From: HXMU1420-2 sp034670145
Lineage (GTDB): Bacteria > Pseudomonadota > Alphaproteobacteria > Rhodobacterales > Rhodobacteraceae
NCBI GenBank assembly: GCA_034670145.1
Contig: JAXMOA010000002.1
Span: forward strand, 341,800 to 405,799
DNA length: 64,000 nucleotides
Direction of reading: 5' to 3'
Shown here piece after piece: positions 47,001-55,513 of the stretch. The first letter of the stretch is position 1, and every line of letters starts with the position of its first letter. A program made the position numbers and the translations under genes. The notes below the pieces were generated by a model. It did no database searches. It saw only the letters and a program-made list of their open reading frames with translations, and was not told where the DNA came from.

Positions 47001-47345
47001 TACATGATGGTACTGCTGCATTAGGCGGCGCAGGTCCTCCGGGTCGAGCCTGGCGGACAGGTTGGTGGATCCCACTAGATCACAGAACATCACGGTAAGT
47101 TGCCGATGCTCAGCCCGTTCTGCCTGCTCCGCCGCCTTGGTTACCGTCGTCGCCGCAATCGCACTTTCGCTATGAGACCTCAGAGTGGCTTTTAGTTTTC
47201 GCCGGTGACCGAGTGACAACCCTAGCGAAATCAGGTCTTCGTCGGTCAGATGATGGATTGTCTCGAAATCAACGTCGTTCTCAGCGAAAGCACTTGCATA
47301 TTGTCCGAGAGACAAACTGTCGAGAAACTCCACTAGATCTATCAC
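44004..47345 (-). CDS. SAM-class III nucleotide cyclase-AAA ATPase-TPR protein
   Basis: This 1113-residue protein has an N-terminal SAM domain (about 1-60), then a class III adenylate/guanylate cyclase domain (about 80-260) with metal aspartate in VMFCDLVGSTN, LGDGILAYFG and GIATGRIVIGEM. An AAA/STAND ATPase follows, with Walker A KGDAGMGKSRLL near residue 305 and VVEDLHWSDDS. The last 450 residues are helical TPR-like repeats. Such proteins are common in rhizobia and roseobacters and are thought to make cAMP in response to unknown cytoplasmic signals. No partner gene adjoins it; mobile-element debris flanks it on both sides. Confidence 0.88.
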   Translation of the reverse strand: MIDLVEFLDSLSLGQYASAFAENDVDFETIHHLTDEDLISLGLSLGHRRKLKATLRSHSESAIAATTVTKAAEQAERAEHRQLTVMFCDLVGSTNLSARLDPEDLRRLMQQYHHVASQAIVEHSGYVAKLLGDGILAYFGFPEANENDCERAVRAAQKVVSDVDKIVPDTPDVTEKLQVRIGIATGRIVIGEMTGASVTEFDSVVGKTPNLAARLQSLAKPGTILLSAETRTLVGGVFDYEALGPQHMAGFPEPLPAWRVLQERSASNRFDLLHGPNITDLVGRAEEVDLLERRWASAQTGAGAVVFIKGDAGMGKSRLLQSLRRDIVGDGATHLQFQCSQFQMGTAFAPVVSHLEHVAGFTHDDSPESRVSRFKSAFGEGQSEILAALLRLQSARTMSEIEPDPELRRERILAHLMELIERRTSIGPLLIVVEDLHWSDDSTMEFVNKLVDATSKMPVLLVLTTRPGVETAWLDDPHVSFILLKRLDRAAVQALIHAVTGGRALPTDVRDQIEQRTDGVPLFVEELTRSILLSGLLKQAGERFVAAGPVSPQAIPMTLQETLTARLDRLSAVRDIAQLGAVIGRRFRVDLISDVCAIEVEELLSALTILEQEGLLSRRGSGADAVYEFRHALIREAAYESLLRSRREEIHERIARHLVQHNANDDPATIAHHMTEAGLLTEAIDHWIAAGDLSIETAGFVEALSNYSNALTQLRTISPDDKRYAKEIDVLLALGPCQVQVLGPASKEMYVTYATAVQLSEDHGKPEQHFKALWGLWFYYFMLGAVPKMHELANRLIPLARETGDEGLELEGHHCEWAALSLLGDFSSALSSTEKGIRAYNQDKHHWMTFHYGGHDPGLCAHSLKAVNLCVLGYPDHAKVVAEEAIGNAMRLNHSYSVLETLFCSLIVMMLRSEYDAIKLHAPRLIELTDANRLPTEARALANGFIGWVETETADEAKGLALMGKSTAGWQAFWGAWCFPLDAAYALALARTGDIDAALRIVDGASEVGGTTGGHWWDAEFHRVRGNILLLSDTTNLVAAEASFSNAVKIAQDRQALFFEMRAATDLARLRLERGEAETARELLVPLVTGFSEGRELPDFLNASELLNRCLAS

Positions 47346-47572
47346 GATCGTCCCTCCCTCGCGCCGATGTCAGTTTTCGTGTGCTCAATGCTTTCTAAAC
47401 TAGCGAGTGATGCGCGTTTTGTCGCCTTGGTCACTATATCGGGCTCACGAAGCGCTGGCAGCCAATGAGCGCTTACTCCAACAAGGTAGCGACTTCACAC
47501 CAAGATAGAAGAGGAATTCTGTGGTAGTAAGGGGCTTGGATTCGGGAACTTGCTGGTTTTCTGCCATCGACA

Positions 47573-47806
47573 ATGCTTCGCTTTGCCCGCAACTTGGTCA
47601 TCCGATCGGAGCGGCGTCTGTGTGAAGAGTTGCATCTGAACCTCGCGTATCGCTGGTTCTGCAGCCTTGATCTGAACGACCGTGTGCCGGACCACTCCAC
47701 CTTTTCGAAGAACCGGCATGGTCGCTTCCGCGAGAGTGAACTACTGCGCCACTTATTCGAGACGACCGTTGCTCGCTGCATCGAGGAAGGTCTCGTTCCA
47801 CCCGCT
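47573..47806 (+). pseudogene. IS5/IS1182-superfamily transposase fragment
   Basis: About 75 residues from RSERRLCEELHLNLAYRWF through VPDHSTFSKNRHGRF to LFETTVARCIEEGLV match the N-terminal DUF772-type domain of IS5/IS1182 transposases. The rest of the transposase and the upstream start are gone. The 227 bp between the cyclase gene and this fragment hold nothing I recognise. Confidence 0.75.
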
Positions 47807-47808
47807 GC

Positions 47809-47973
47809 CATCCCTATGCGGCGAAGGAGGCTCTGGAAACAGCAACCGGCAAGGACTGGGAAATGCGCGTTTTGTGGTCTCGTCCAGCCAATGACGGTGA
47901 AGGGGAAGGTCCGAAGAAAGGCAAGAACCCGTGGAGGAACGGATGGCCCACTACAGATAACCCGCCCGATTGA
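47809..47973 (+). pseudogene. Phage-like C-terminal coding fragment
   Basis: A 54-codon stretch ending at a TGA reads KEALETATGKDWEMRVLW and KKGKNPWRNGWPTTD. The composition and motifs look like a phage structural or packaging protein, but I cannot name the family. It is in a different frame from the preceding IS fragment and the following DUF6441 fragment. Confidence 0.35.
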
Positions 47974-48126
47974 TCCCGGTGTCAAAAGCAGACTGGACAC
48001 GGCTGTGATCGTCGGCGCACATGATACCGGCCCGTTGATCCGCTCGAAAGACGGCTTCTGGCAGGCCTTCCCATTGCCTGCCGCCGGTAAGTCCACACGT
48101 GGCGGCCGGATCACCCCAGGCGAATG
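47974..48126 (+). pseudogene. DUF6441 phage protein fragment
   Basis: The segment DTGPLIRSKDGFWQAFP followed by AAGKSTRGGRITPGE matches the core of DUF6441, a family found in Rhodobacteraceae prophages near tail genes. Both ends are missing. Together with the tail fragments at 42403-42945, it suggests that one ancestral prophage was broken up here. Confidence 0.6.
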
Positions 48127-48290
48127 CCCCGGTACACCCTCGAATCGTGCCTCGAAAGCGCCTCACGGCACACACGCGCCTGTGATTGGATGCGGGCCGA
48201 TCTCGGCGCGTATAAGGCCTCTGAGCGCCGCAAGTGGTATCGGTTTTGCGTGGCGCACATGAGTGGGGCCAGAGGTGGGATAAAGCGATA
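48126..48290 (+). pseudogene. C-terminal coding fragment, relic of a mobile-element protein
   Basis: The frame reads RMPRYTLESCLESAS and ends ERRKWYRFCVAHMSGARGG, followed by three residues and a stop. A diverged version, ERPGWYGSWVSHMSGTRGG, ends at the same point in the repeat copy at 57650-57723. The family is unknown. The following 414 bp up to 48783 contain the rest of the repeat and the leader of the kinase gene but no credible gene. Confidence 0.35.
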
Positions 48291-48369
48291 ATCCAATGAT
48301 TTAAAATTGTTTTTGAAGGACTGTCGTCCGCCAATATCCCCATTGCGAACCAGTGACACCGCCCTGACG
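48222..48369. repeat. Dispersed repeat copy 1
   Basis: The most complete of three diverged copies. It contains CACATGAGTGGGGCCAGAGG, then CTGTCGTCCGCCA and, at 48338-48369, a 32-bp block identical to 61288-61319. A diverged copy spans about 57650-57795. All three lie at edges of foreign DNA. Confidence 0.65.
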
Positions 48370-48783
48370 GGCACGGATTTTTCCGTGTTATCAAAGGGGT
48401 TTGCAGGAACCGACCGAACCTCGTAGACGCGCCGCCTAGCCGAAGCTGGGCCCACAATGGCCTTCAGTCTCAGTTTGGGCGAACCTCGCCCGTTGCGGTT
48501 CGGTCCACTTTTGGCGTTACTTTTCAATGGCCTGCCTGCGAACCCCGCCAAAACCCAAACGCGCGTTCCGAACGACGTCGATGGCAACATAGCCAGAACA
48601 CGCGGTAGGCGCGTTGCTCGGGATGCCAGCGTAAAGTGGCGGATTGTTTGGGTAAGCGTGAGTGGCAGTAACGCGTGGACTGGCAACCTTGGCCGAAAGT
48701 ATGGCCTACTCTGGTTTTGGCTGGCCTTAGGTTCCGTTTGCGCCTTAGCTTGCACATGAGCCACGTGACATCGGAGAGCCTGC

Positions 48784-51700
48784 ATGCAGAAAGACATCAG
48801 TAAGGCGGAACTGAGAGACTTGCTGGCGCAGGCGACGGCGCGAGAAGCTGCCTTGCGCGAGGTGTTCGGATTGGTCAAGGCCGTCACCACGGATGCGCGG
48901 CCTGTACTCGACGCAGTTGCGCGCTATGCCACCGAACTGTGTGATGCGTCTTTTTGTAATCTGTGGCGGCTCGATGGCGAGGTGATGCATCATGCCGCGA
49001 TCTATGGCTTTCCCACCGAGCAGCTTGGCGCGTACCTTGCGGATTTCCCGCGTGTGATGCAGCCCAACACGGCGACATGGCAAGTCCACAAAACAGGCGC
49101 GCCGGTGCATTTGCGGTCCGTTGGCGACAGTAGCTACCGCGACCGCAACCTCGCGCAAACATTTGGCTTTACCGATGTGGTTGGCGTTCCGATCCCGGGC
49201 GAAGACGGCATTTGGGGCGTCGCCGTGCTGGGCCTTCGCGAGAGTGTGGCTTCTGCAGATGCGAAAATCGAGATCGTTGAAGCCTTTGCTGATCAAGCCA
49301 ACATCGCGATCCAGAACGCATCGATGTTTCAGGACACGCAAGACGCGTTGGCACGGCAAAGTGCGAGCACGGAAATTCTGCGGATTGTGAGCAATTCGCC
49401 CGGTGAATTGCAGCCGGTCTTCGACGCGATTGTCCGCAAGGCCGCAGAGCTTTGCGACGCCAGTTTCGTAGTGCTCGATCAGGTCGATGAGGCTGGTATG
49501 CTGCATCGCGCAGCGCATGGGTTTCCCGCCGATCTGGCGCAAGAGCTTCGCGATGACTACCCAGTGTGTCTCAATGAACTGACCCATCCGTCTGTGCAGG
49601 TCATACACGCGGGAGCGATCGTCAACATCGAAGACTGCCGCGAAAAGACATATTACGACGCCAGTTTTGCCAAGCGGGTCGGTCTGCAGCGCTGTATTGG
49701 CGTGCCCATCTTCAACGAAGGGCGGGTCTGGGGGGTCATTCTGGTCGCATGGCCCAGCACAGCCGAGAGGCCGCGCGCGCAGATCGACCTCATTCAGAGT
49801 TTCGCCGACCAGGCCGCGATCGCCATCGAGAACACGCGGCTGTTCACCGAAACCGAAGAGGCGCTGCAGCAACAAAAAACCACCTCGAGCATCCTGCGCG
49901 CGATTAGCCAGTCGCCTACGGACGTTCAGCCTGTGATCGAGACCATCGTGCGCAGCGCGGTCGATATGATCGGCTGCGATATGGCGATCATGCATTTGCG
50001 CCGAGAGGATCACTATTTCCCCTCGGCCGGTGCCATGACGGGCGGATTGTTGATCACTGATAGAATCCTCGAAGGCGCTCGCCAGCTCACCACCCGGTTT
50101 ACGGCGGAGGGGCTACCACTTCTGCCGCTTGAGGCGGACATGAACTTCCCGTCGCGGGCCATGACCACCGGGCAAACACAGCACATCACTGACTGGGTTA
50201 ACTATGATCTTCCGCCACATGAGCTAGAACGCGGCAAACAGCTTGGGCTGACCTGCGCGATCTATATCCCGCTGGTGCAAAACGGGGTTTGTCTCGGCTC
50301 GCTTGCGCTCGTCTCGACCAAGAAGCTGCAGTTCTCCGCGCCGGAAATTGCGCTCGCGCAATCCTATTGCGATCAGGCCATCATCGCGCTGCGCAATACC
50401 CAGCTTTTCGTGGAAATCCAAGAAGCGCTCGGACAGCAGACCGCAACCGCAGATGTGCTGCGGTCGATCAGCGGGTCTGTATTCGATCTGCCAGTTGTGT
50501 TGCACGTTGTGCTCGAGGCCGCCGCGCGGCTGTGTGATGCCTCGATTGCGATCTTGTTCAAGCGGGAGGGCGACCGGCTGACGCTGGGCACGAATGTGGG
50601 CTGTTCACCGGAGATGGTCAAGTTTCACACCGAGCACCCCCATCGCATCGACCGCACAAACATTGCAGGCCGCGCGGTGCTCGACCGGAGGACGATTCAC
50701 GTTCCGGATATCAAAGAGGACCCTGAGTTCGACAACCCACGCTCGACGGAGCTTGGCGGCTGGCGCTCGATCATCGCTGTGCCGCTTATACGGGAGGGCG
50801 AGGTGATGGGCGTGCTCGATCTAGCGCGCCCAAATGCCGGCCCGTTCACACAGCGCCAGATCGACCTTGTCGAAAGCTTTGCCGATCAGGCGGTGATCGC
50901 GATCAACAACGCCCGCCTTTTCGGTGAGGTTCAGGAACGCACGGCAGAGGTCGAAGAAGCGCTGGAGTATCAGACAGCGACATCCGAGGTGCTGGACGTC
51001 ATCTCGCGGTCGCCAGACGATCTTGTTCCGGTTTTGGAAGCAATCCTGAAAGTGTCATCGCGCATTTGCGGGCTGCCCGATGCCTTCTTGAGTCTGCGCG
51101 ACGCTGCAGATGGCTTGTTCCATGTGGTTGCGGAAAACAACCTGTCTGCAGAGTTTTCAAAATTCTTGCACGAAAACCCTTTCCGTCCCGGCCTGGCATC
51201 CGCAACCGCGCGCGCCGCGAAAGATGGCAAAACGGCTTATGTCGAGGATATGCAGCAAGATCAGGATTATGATCTGGACATTGCCGTGAATGCATCAGGC
51301 TACAGGTCAGTTCTGGCCGTTCCACTGAACCGTGATGGCGCAACGATTGGCGTGATCACAATGGGAGGCAAACACATCGCAGCCTTTCCCGAAAAGAAAA
51401 TTGAGCTGCTTGAAACCTTCGCGTCGCAGGCGGTGATCGCGGTCGGGAACACCAAGCTCTTTGACGAAGTGCAGCAACGTACCGCCGAGGTGGAAGAGGC
51501 ACTGGTGCGCGAACAGGCCAACGCGGAAATCCTGCAGGTGATTTCCGAGGCAACGTCAGATCTGCAGCCGGTGTTTGATTTGATCGTGCGCAAGGCGGCT
51601 GAGTTGTGTGGGGCCAAGTTCAGCGTGGTGGAACAGGTTGATGGGGACGTCCAACACTTCCGCGCGCAACACGGGTTTCCCAAAAAGACCTTGGCAAGGC

Positions 51701-54700
51701 TTCTCAAATCCTACCCTATTACGGCCTCCGAAGGGCACATTTCACCCCGTGTGGCGAAAACGGGTCAGGTTCAGCACCGCGAAGACGCCCAGAACTCAGA
51801 GTATTTTGATCCGACACTGGCCAAACAGGTCGGATATCGGCGCATGATGGGGGTTCCGATCAAGGTTGAGGGGCGCGTATGGGGCGTGATCATCGTGGCC
51901 TGGCCTGAGGCCGGCCCGCCATCAACCGCCAATATTGAACTGGTCCAAAACTTTGCCAATCAGGCCAGCATCGCCATCGAGAACGCGCGGCTGTTGCGGG
52001 AAACCCAGGACCGCACGGCCGAAGTGGAAGCCGCGCTGGAGCGACAGACGGCCACATCTGAAGTGCTGGAGGTTATTTCCAACTCGGTCGAAGACGCGGA
52101 ACCTGCGTTTCAGGCCATCCTAAGCCGGGCGGCCGCGATCTGCGGGGCGCCTCTTGTCAGTCTCAATCTCGCGTCTAATAACGGCAAAAGCGCTAGACTG
52201 GCGGCGCATTGGGGGGACGACCTGTCCTTTCTCAAAGTTGGGGAAACGGTCTGGGATGTTGAAAACCCCAGCGCGACAACGCTGGTCTTCCACACCCAAA
52301 AGCCCAACCACGTGCACGACCTGAAAGATACAGATCTCTATCGTTCCGGAGACGCGATGCGCCGCCAGATTGTTGATTTGGAAGGCATACGCACGTTTCT
52401 TGCCATACCACTTGTTCACAATGGCAAGGTGATCGGAAACATTGCCGCGTGTAAACGCGAAGTCAGTCCGTTCTCGGACCCGGATATCGACCTGCTGGAA
52501 ACCTTTGCCGATCAGGCGGTGATCGCGATCCAGAACGCGCGGCTCTTCAGCGAGACCCAGACCGCACTGGTGCGCCAGACTGCCAGCGCCGATATTCTGC
52601 GGGTAATCAGCGGTGCGCAGGAAGATGCCACGCCGGTCTTCGATTCCATTGCGGCGGCCGGTGTGAGGCTGTTGGAATGCGATATTGCCTTTGTCATGCT
52701 GTGCGATGAGCAGGAGTTCTGGACCACGGCGGCCGTGTCCCCCGAAGGTCCTCTGCCCGATGTGGTGTTTTTCAAGGACCCGATCGATCCAGACGACAAT
52801 CTGCCATCCCGTGCCATCCTGTCAAAGGACATTTTACACTTGCCGGACTGGTCCGAAATCGATTTGCCCGAGCATGACCGCAAAGTTCAGAAAAGGTTCG
52901 GCCTGAATTCCAGCCTGTTCGCGCCGCTCATGCGCGAAGGCCGCTGTCTCGGCTTACTGGTCTATGCACGAAAGGCACGCGGAGATTTCAGTCAGGAAGA
53001 TATCGAACTGGCCATCTCCTTTGCCGACCAGGCGGTGATCGCCATCCAGAACGCACGGCTCTTCAACGAAACCCAGACCGCACTGGCCCGGCAGACGGCC
53101 AGCGCCGACATTCTTCGCGTCATCAGCGCGTCCCCCACAGATGTGACCCCGGTCTTCGAGGAGATCGTGCAAGCCGGTGTGCAGCTGATCAACTGTGACC
53201 GCGTTGCCGTTCTCATGGCGAAAAAGGGCGTGTTCCACTTTGAGGCGCGTGCCACCGCCGAGGGTCTGCAAACGCTGGACGACCTGACCAAGATACCCGT
53301 CGATCCTGAACATAATTTCGCGTCCCGTGCGTTCCTCGACCGGAAGATGCTGCATCTGCCGAAATTTGCGGCGACGTCCATGCCGCCTCTGGAGGTTGAA
53401 ATCCAGCGCCGCCTCGGGATCAACGCCTCTCTCTACATTCCGCTCGTGCGCGGCAAGGAGGCTCTGGGAGTGCTGGTGTTCAATCGCAAGGAAATGGTGC
53501 CTTTCAGCGAAGACGAGATCGCGATCGCGCATTCCTTCTGCGACCAGGCGGTGATCGCAATCGAGAACGTACGTCTGTTCCGCGAGGCGCAGGATGCCCG
53601 CGAAGAGGCTGAAAAGGCCAACGAGGCCAAGAGCGCCTTCCTGGCCACCATGAGCCATGAGATCCGCACCCCGATGAACGCGGTGATCGGGATGAGCGGG
53701 TTGATGATGGACACCGATCTGAACCCCGAACAATCCGATTACGCGCGTACCATCCGCGACAGTGGCGACGCGCTGCTCAGCATCATCAACGAGATCCTTG
53801 ATTTCTCGAAAATCGAGGCCGATCAGATGGATATCGAAAAACACCCTTTCGATCTGCGCGATTGCATCGAAGGGGCGTTGGATCTGATCGGCGGACGGGC
53901 AGCGGAAAAACAGCTCGATATCGCGTATCTGATGAATGACGATGTTCCCCCTGCGGTCAGCACCGATTTGACACGTTTGCGGCAAATCTTGCTGAACCTG
54001 CTGTCAAACGCGGTCAAATTCACCCCCGAAGGCGAAGTGGTTCTGACGGTCAGTCAGACCGCGCGAAAGGACGGCCAGATCGATCTGAATTTCGCCGTGC
54101 GTGACACCGGTATCGGGCTGACGGAAGACGGCATGAGCCGTCTCTTCCAATCTTTCAGCCAGGCCGACAGCTCCACCACCCGAAAATATGGCGGCACCGG
54201 CCTGGGCCTGGCCATTTCCAAACGCCTGGCCGAGCTGATGGGTGGCACGATGTGGGCCGAAAGCGCGGGCGAAGGGCAAGGGTCAACCTTGCAGTTCACC
54301 ATCCGTGCCGAAGCCGCCAGCCTGCCCGAAACCAAAGCCCGCAATCTGGTGGGTGAACAATCCGAGGTCTCCGGCCGCCGTCTTCTGGTGGTGGATGACA
54401 ATGCCACAAACCGCAAGATCCTATCCTTCCAAACGAGCAAGTGGGGCTGCGATGTCAGCGCCTTTGAAACCCCCATCCAGGCCATCAAATCACTGGAAGA
54501 TGGCCCGGCCTATGACCTCGCCATTCTCGACATGCACATGCCAGATATGGACGGCATCGAACTGGCTCGCCATATCCGCAAGGGCCGACCAGATCTGCCC
54601 ATGGTTCTCTTCAGCTCACTTGGTCTGAGGGATCTGGACACAGAAGACGGGCTTTTCACGGCTTATCTGGCCAAGCCACTGCGCCAGTCGCAGCTCTTTG

Positions 54701-55167
54701 ACACGTTAGTCACGGTCTTTGCGCCAAGGGCCGCGCCGGAACCCTCAAAGAAACAGGACAAACCAAAAACCGATCCTGACATGGCCAAACGCCATCCCCT
54801 GCGCATCCTTCTGGCCGAAGACAATCTGGTGAACCAGAAGCTGGCCATACGTTTGCTGGAACAGATGGGCTATCGCGCTGATCTGGCCAGCAACGGGCAA
54901 GAGGCGCTGGAAAGCGTCGCGCGCCAGACCTATGACGTGGTCTTGATGGATGTGCAGATGCCCGAAATGGACGGGCTAGAGGCCTCACGCCGCCTGAACG
55001 CAGATTACGGCACAGACCGCCCGCACATTGTCGCAATGACGGCCAACGCCATGCAAGGCGATCGCGAAATGTGTATAAATGCCGGCATGGATGATTACAT
55101 CTCCAAACCCATTCGCGTGCCAATACTGATCGAAGCCCTTTTGAATGTCCCCAGCCAAGGCAATTGA
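48784..55167 (+). CDS. Giant hybrid histidine kinase with nine GAF units and two receivers
   Basis: A 2127-residue cytoplasmic protein without membrane helices. Nine GAF units of about 177 residues start near residues 38, 209, 382, 569, 748, 927, 1106, 1283 and 1456, joined by helical linkers such as RQTASADILRVISAS. The kinase core follows: H1625 in MSHEIRTPMNAVIG, N box LLNLLSNAVKFTPEG, and G box DTGIGLTE and GGTGLGLAISK. Two receivers carry D1916 (ILDMHMPDMDG) and D2056 (LMDVQMPEMDG). The ATG at 48784 follows CGGAG. The next genes encode an HPt protein and a receiver-cyclase, so phosphate probably flows His-Asp-His-Asp to control cyclic nucleotide production. Ligands of the GAF units are unknown. 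Confidence 0.93.
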   Translation: MQKDISKAELRDLLAQATAREAALREVFGLVKAVTTDARPVLDAVARYATELCDASFCNLWRLDGEVMHHAAIYGFPTEQLGAYLADFPRVMQPNTATWQVHKTGAPVHLRSVGDSSYRDRNLAQTFGFTDVVGVPIPGEDGIWGVAVLGLRESVASADAKIEIVEAFADQANIAIQNASMFQDTQDALARQSASTEILRIVSNSPGELQPVFDAIVRKAAELCDASFVVLDQVDEAGMLHRAAHGFPADLAQELRDDYPVCLNELTHPSVQVIHAGAIVNIEDCREKTYYDASFAKRVGLQRCIGVPIFNEGRVWGVILVAWPSTAERPRAQIDLIQSFADQAAIAIENTRLFTETEEALQQQKTTSSILRAISQSPTDVQPVIETIVRSAVDMIGCDMAIMHLRREDHYFPSAGAMTGGLLITDRILEGARQLTTRFTAEGLPLLPLEADMNFPSRAMTTGQTQHITDWVNYDLPPHELERGKQLGLTCAIYIPLVQNGVCLGSLALVSTKKLQFSAPEIALAQSYCDQAIIALRNTQLFVEIQEALGQQTATADVLRSISGSVFDLPVVLHVVLEAAARLCDASIAILFKREGDRLTLGTNVGCSPEMVKFHTEHPHRIDRTNIAGRAVLDRRTIHVPDIKEDPEFDNPRSTELGGWRSIIAVPLIREGEVMGVLDLARPNAGPFTQRQIDLVESFADQAVIAINNARLFGEVQERTAEVEEALEYQTATSEVLDVISRSPDDLVPVLEAILKVSSRICGLPDAFLSLRDAADGLFHVVAENNLSAEFSKFLHENPFRPGLASATARAAKDGKTAYVEDMQQDQDYDLDIAVNASGYRSVLAVPLNRDGATIGVITMGGKHIAAFPEKKIELLETFASQAVIAVGNTKLFDEVQQRTAEVEEALVREQANAEILQVISEATSDLQPVFDLIVRKAAELCGAKFSVVEQVDGDVQHFRAQHGFPKKTLARLLKSYPITASEGHISPRVAKTGQVQHREDAQNSEYFDPTLAKQVGYRRMMGVPIKVEGRVWGVIIVAWPEAGPPSTANIELVQNFANQASIAIENARLLRETQDRTAEVEAALERQTATSEVLEVISNSVEDAEPAFQAILSRAAAICGAPLVSLNLASNNGKSARLAAHWGDDLSFLKVGETVWDVENPSATTLVFHTQKPNHVHDLKDTDLYRSGDAMRRQIVDLEGIRTFLAIPLVHNGKVIGNIAACKREVSPFSDPDIDLLETFADQAVIAIQNARLFSETQTALVRQTASADILRVISGAQEDATPVFDSIAAAGVRLLECDIAFVMLCDEQEFWTTAAVSPEGPLPDVVFFKDPIDPDDNLPSRAILSKDILHLPDWSEIDLPEHDRKVQKRFGLNSSLFAPLMREGRCLGLLVYARKARGDFSQEDIELAISFADQAVIAIQNARLFNETQTALARQTASADILRVISASPTDVTPVFEEIVQAGVQLINCDRVAVLMAKKGVFHFEARATAEGLQTLDDLTKIPVDPEHNFASRAFLDRKMLHLPKFAATSMPPLEVEIQRRLGINASLYIPLVRGKEALGVLVFNRKEMVPFSEDEIAIAHSFCDQAVIAIENVRLFREAQDAREEAEKANEAKSAFLATMSHEIRTPMNAVIGMSGLMMDTDLNPEQSDYARTIRDSGDALLSIINEILDFSKIEADQMDIEKHPFDLRDCIEGALDLIGGRAAEKQLDIAYLMNDDVPPAVSTDLTRLRQILLNLLSNAVKFTPEGEVVLTVSQTARKDGQIDLNFAVRDTGIGLTEDGMSRLFQSFSQADSSTTRKYGGTGLGLAISKRLAELMGGTMWAESAGEGQGSTLQFTIRAEAASLPETKARNLVGEQSEVSGRRLLVVDDNATNRKILSFQTSKWGCDVSAFETPIQAIKSLEDGPAYDLAILDMHMPDMDGIELARHIRKGRPDLPMVLFSSLGLRDLDTEDGLFTAYLAKPLRQSQLFDTLVTVFAPRAAPEPSKKQDKPKTDPDMAKRHPLRILLAEDNLVNQKLAIRLLEQMGYRADLASNGQEALESVARQTYDVVLMDVQMPEMDGLEASRRLNADYGTDRPHIVAMTANAMQGDREMCINAGMDDYISKPIRVPILIEALLNVPSQGN

Positions 55168-55171
55168 AACG

Positions 55172-55513
55172 ATGTCCGACGGAACAATCGATCTTGAGAT
55201 CTTCAACGAGCTGAAAGACGCCACAGGCGCGGATTTCGCTGCCGAACTGGTTGCCACCTTCCTGGATGAAGCGCCTGTCATGATTGCCGATTTGAAAGCC
55301 GCCATAACGTCCGCCGATGCGGAAGGATACCGCCGTGCGGCCCATTCGATCAAATCCAACGCCAACACGTTTGGTGCAACAGCACTGGCCGATCAGGCGA
55401 GGGAAGTGGAGCTAGGCGATCTGCCCAAGGACGGGGATACTACAGCGGCTGACGCGGTAGAAGCGCTCTTTGACACGGCGGCCGCGGCATTGCGGGGGTT
55501 GATTGATGCCTGA
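55172..55513 (+). CDS. HPt histidine phosphotransfer protein
   Basis: This 113-residue helical protein has the HPt signature RAAHSIKSNANTFGA with H58 as phospho-acceptor. It likely takes phosphate from a receiver of the upstream kinase and passes it to the receiver of the next gene product. The ATG at 55172 is preferred; another at 55145 would overlap the kinase gene. The 3' end overlaps the next gene by 8 bp. Confidence 0.88.
   Translation: MSDGTIDLEIFNELKDATGADFAAELVATFLDEAPVMIADLKAAITSADAEGYRRAAHSIKSNANTFGATALADQAREVELGDLPKDGDTTAADAVEALFDTAAAALRGLIDA

Noticed and set aside
48111..48890. A 259-codon minus-strand frame across the repeat and the kinase leader
   Set aside because: It spans repeat copy 1 and the kinase start without any domain. 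It most likely reflects repeat DNA read in the wrong strand.
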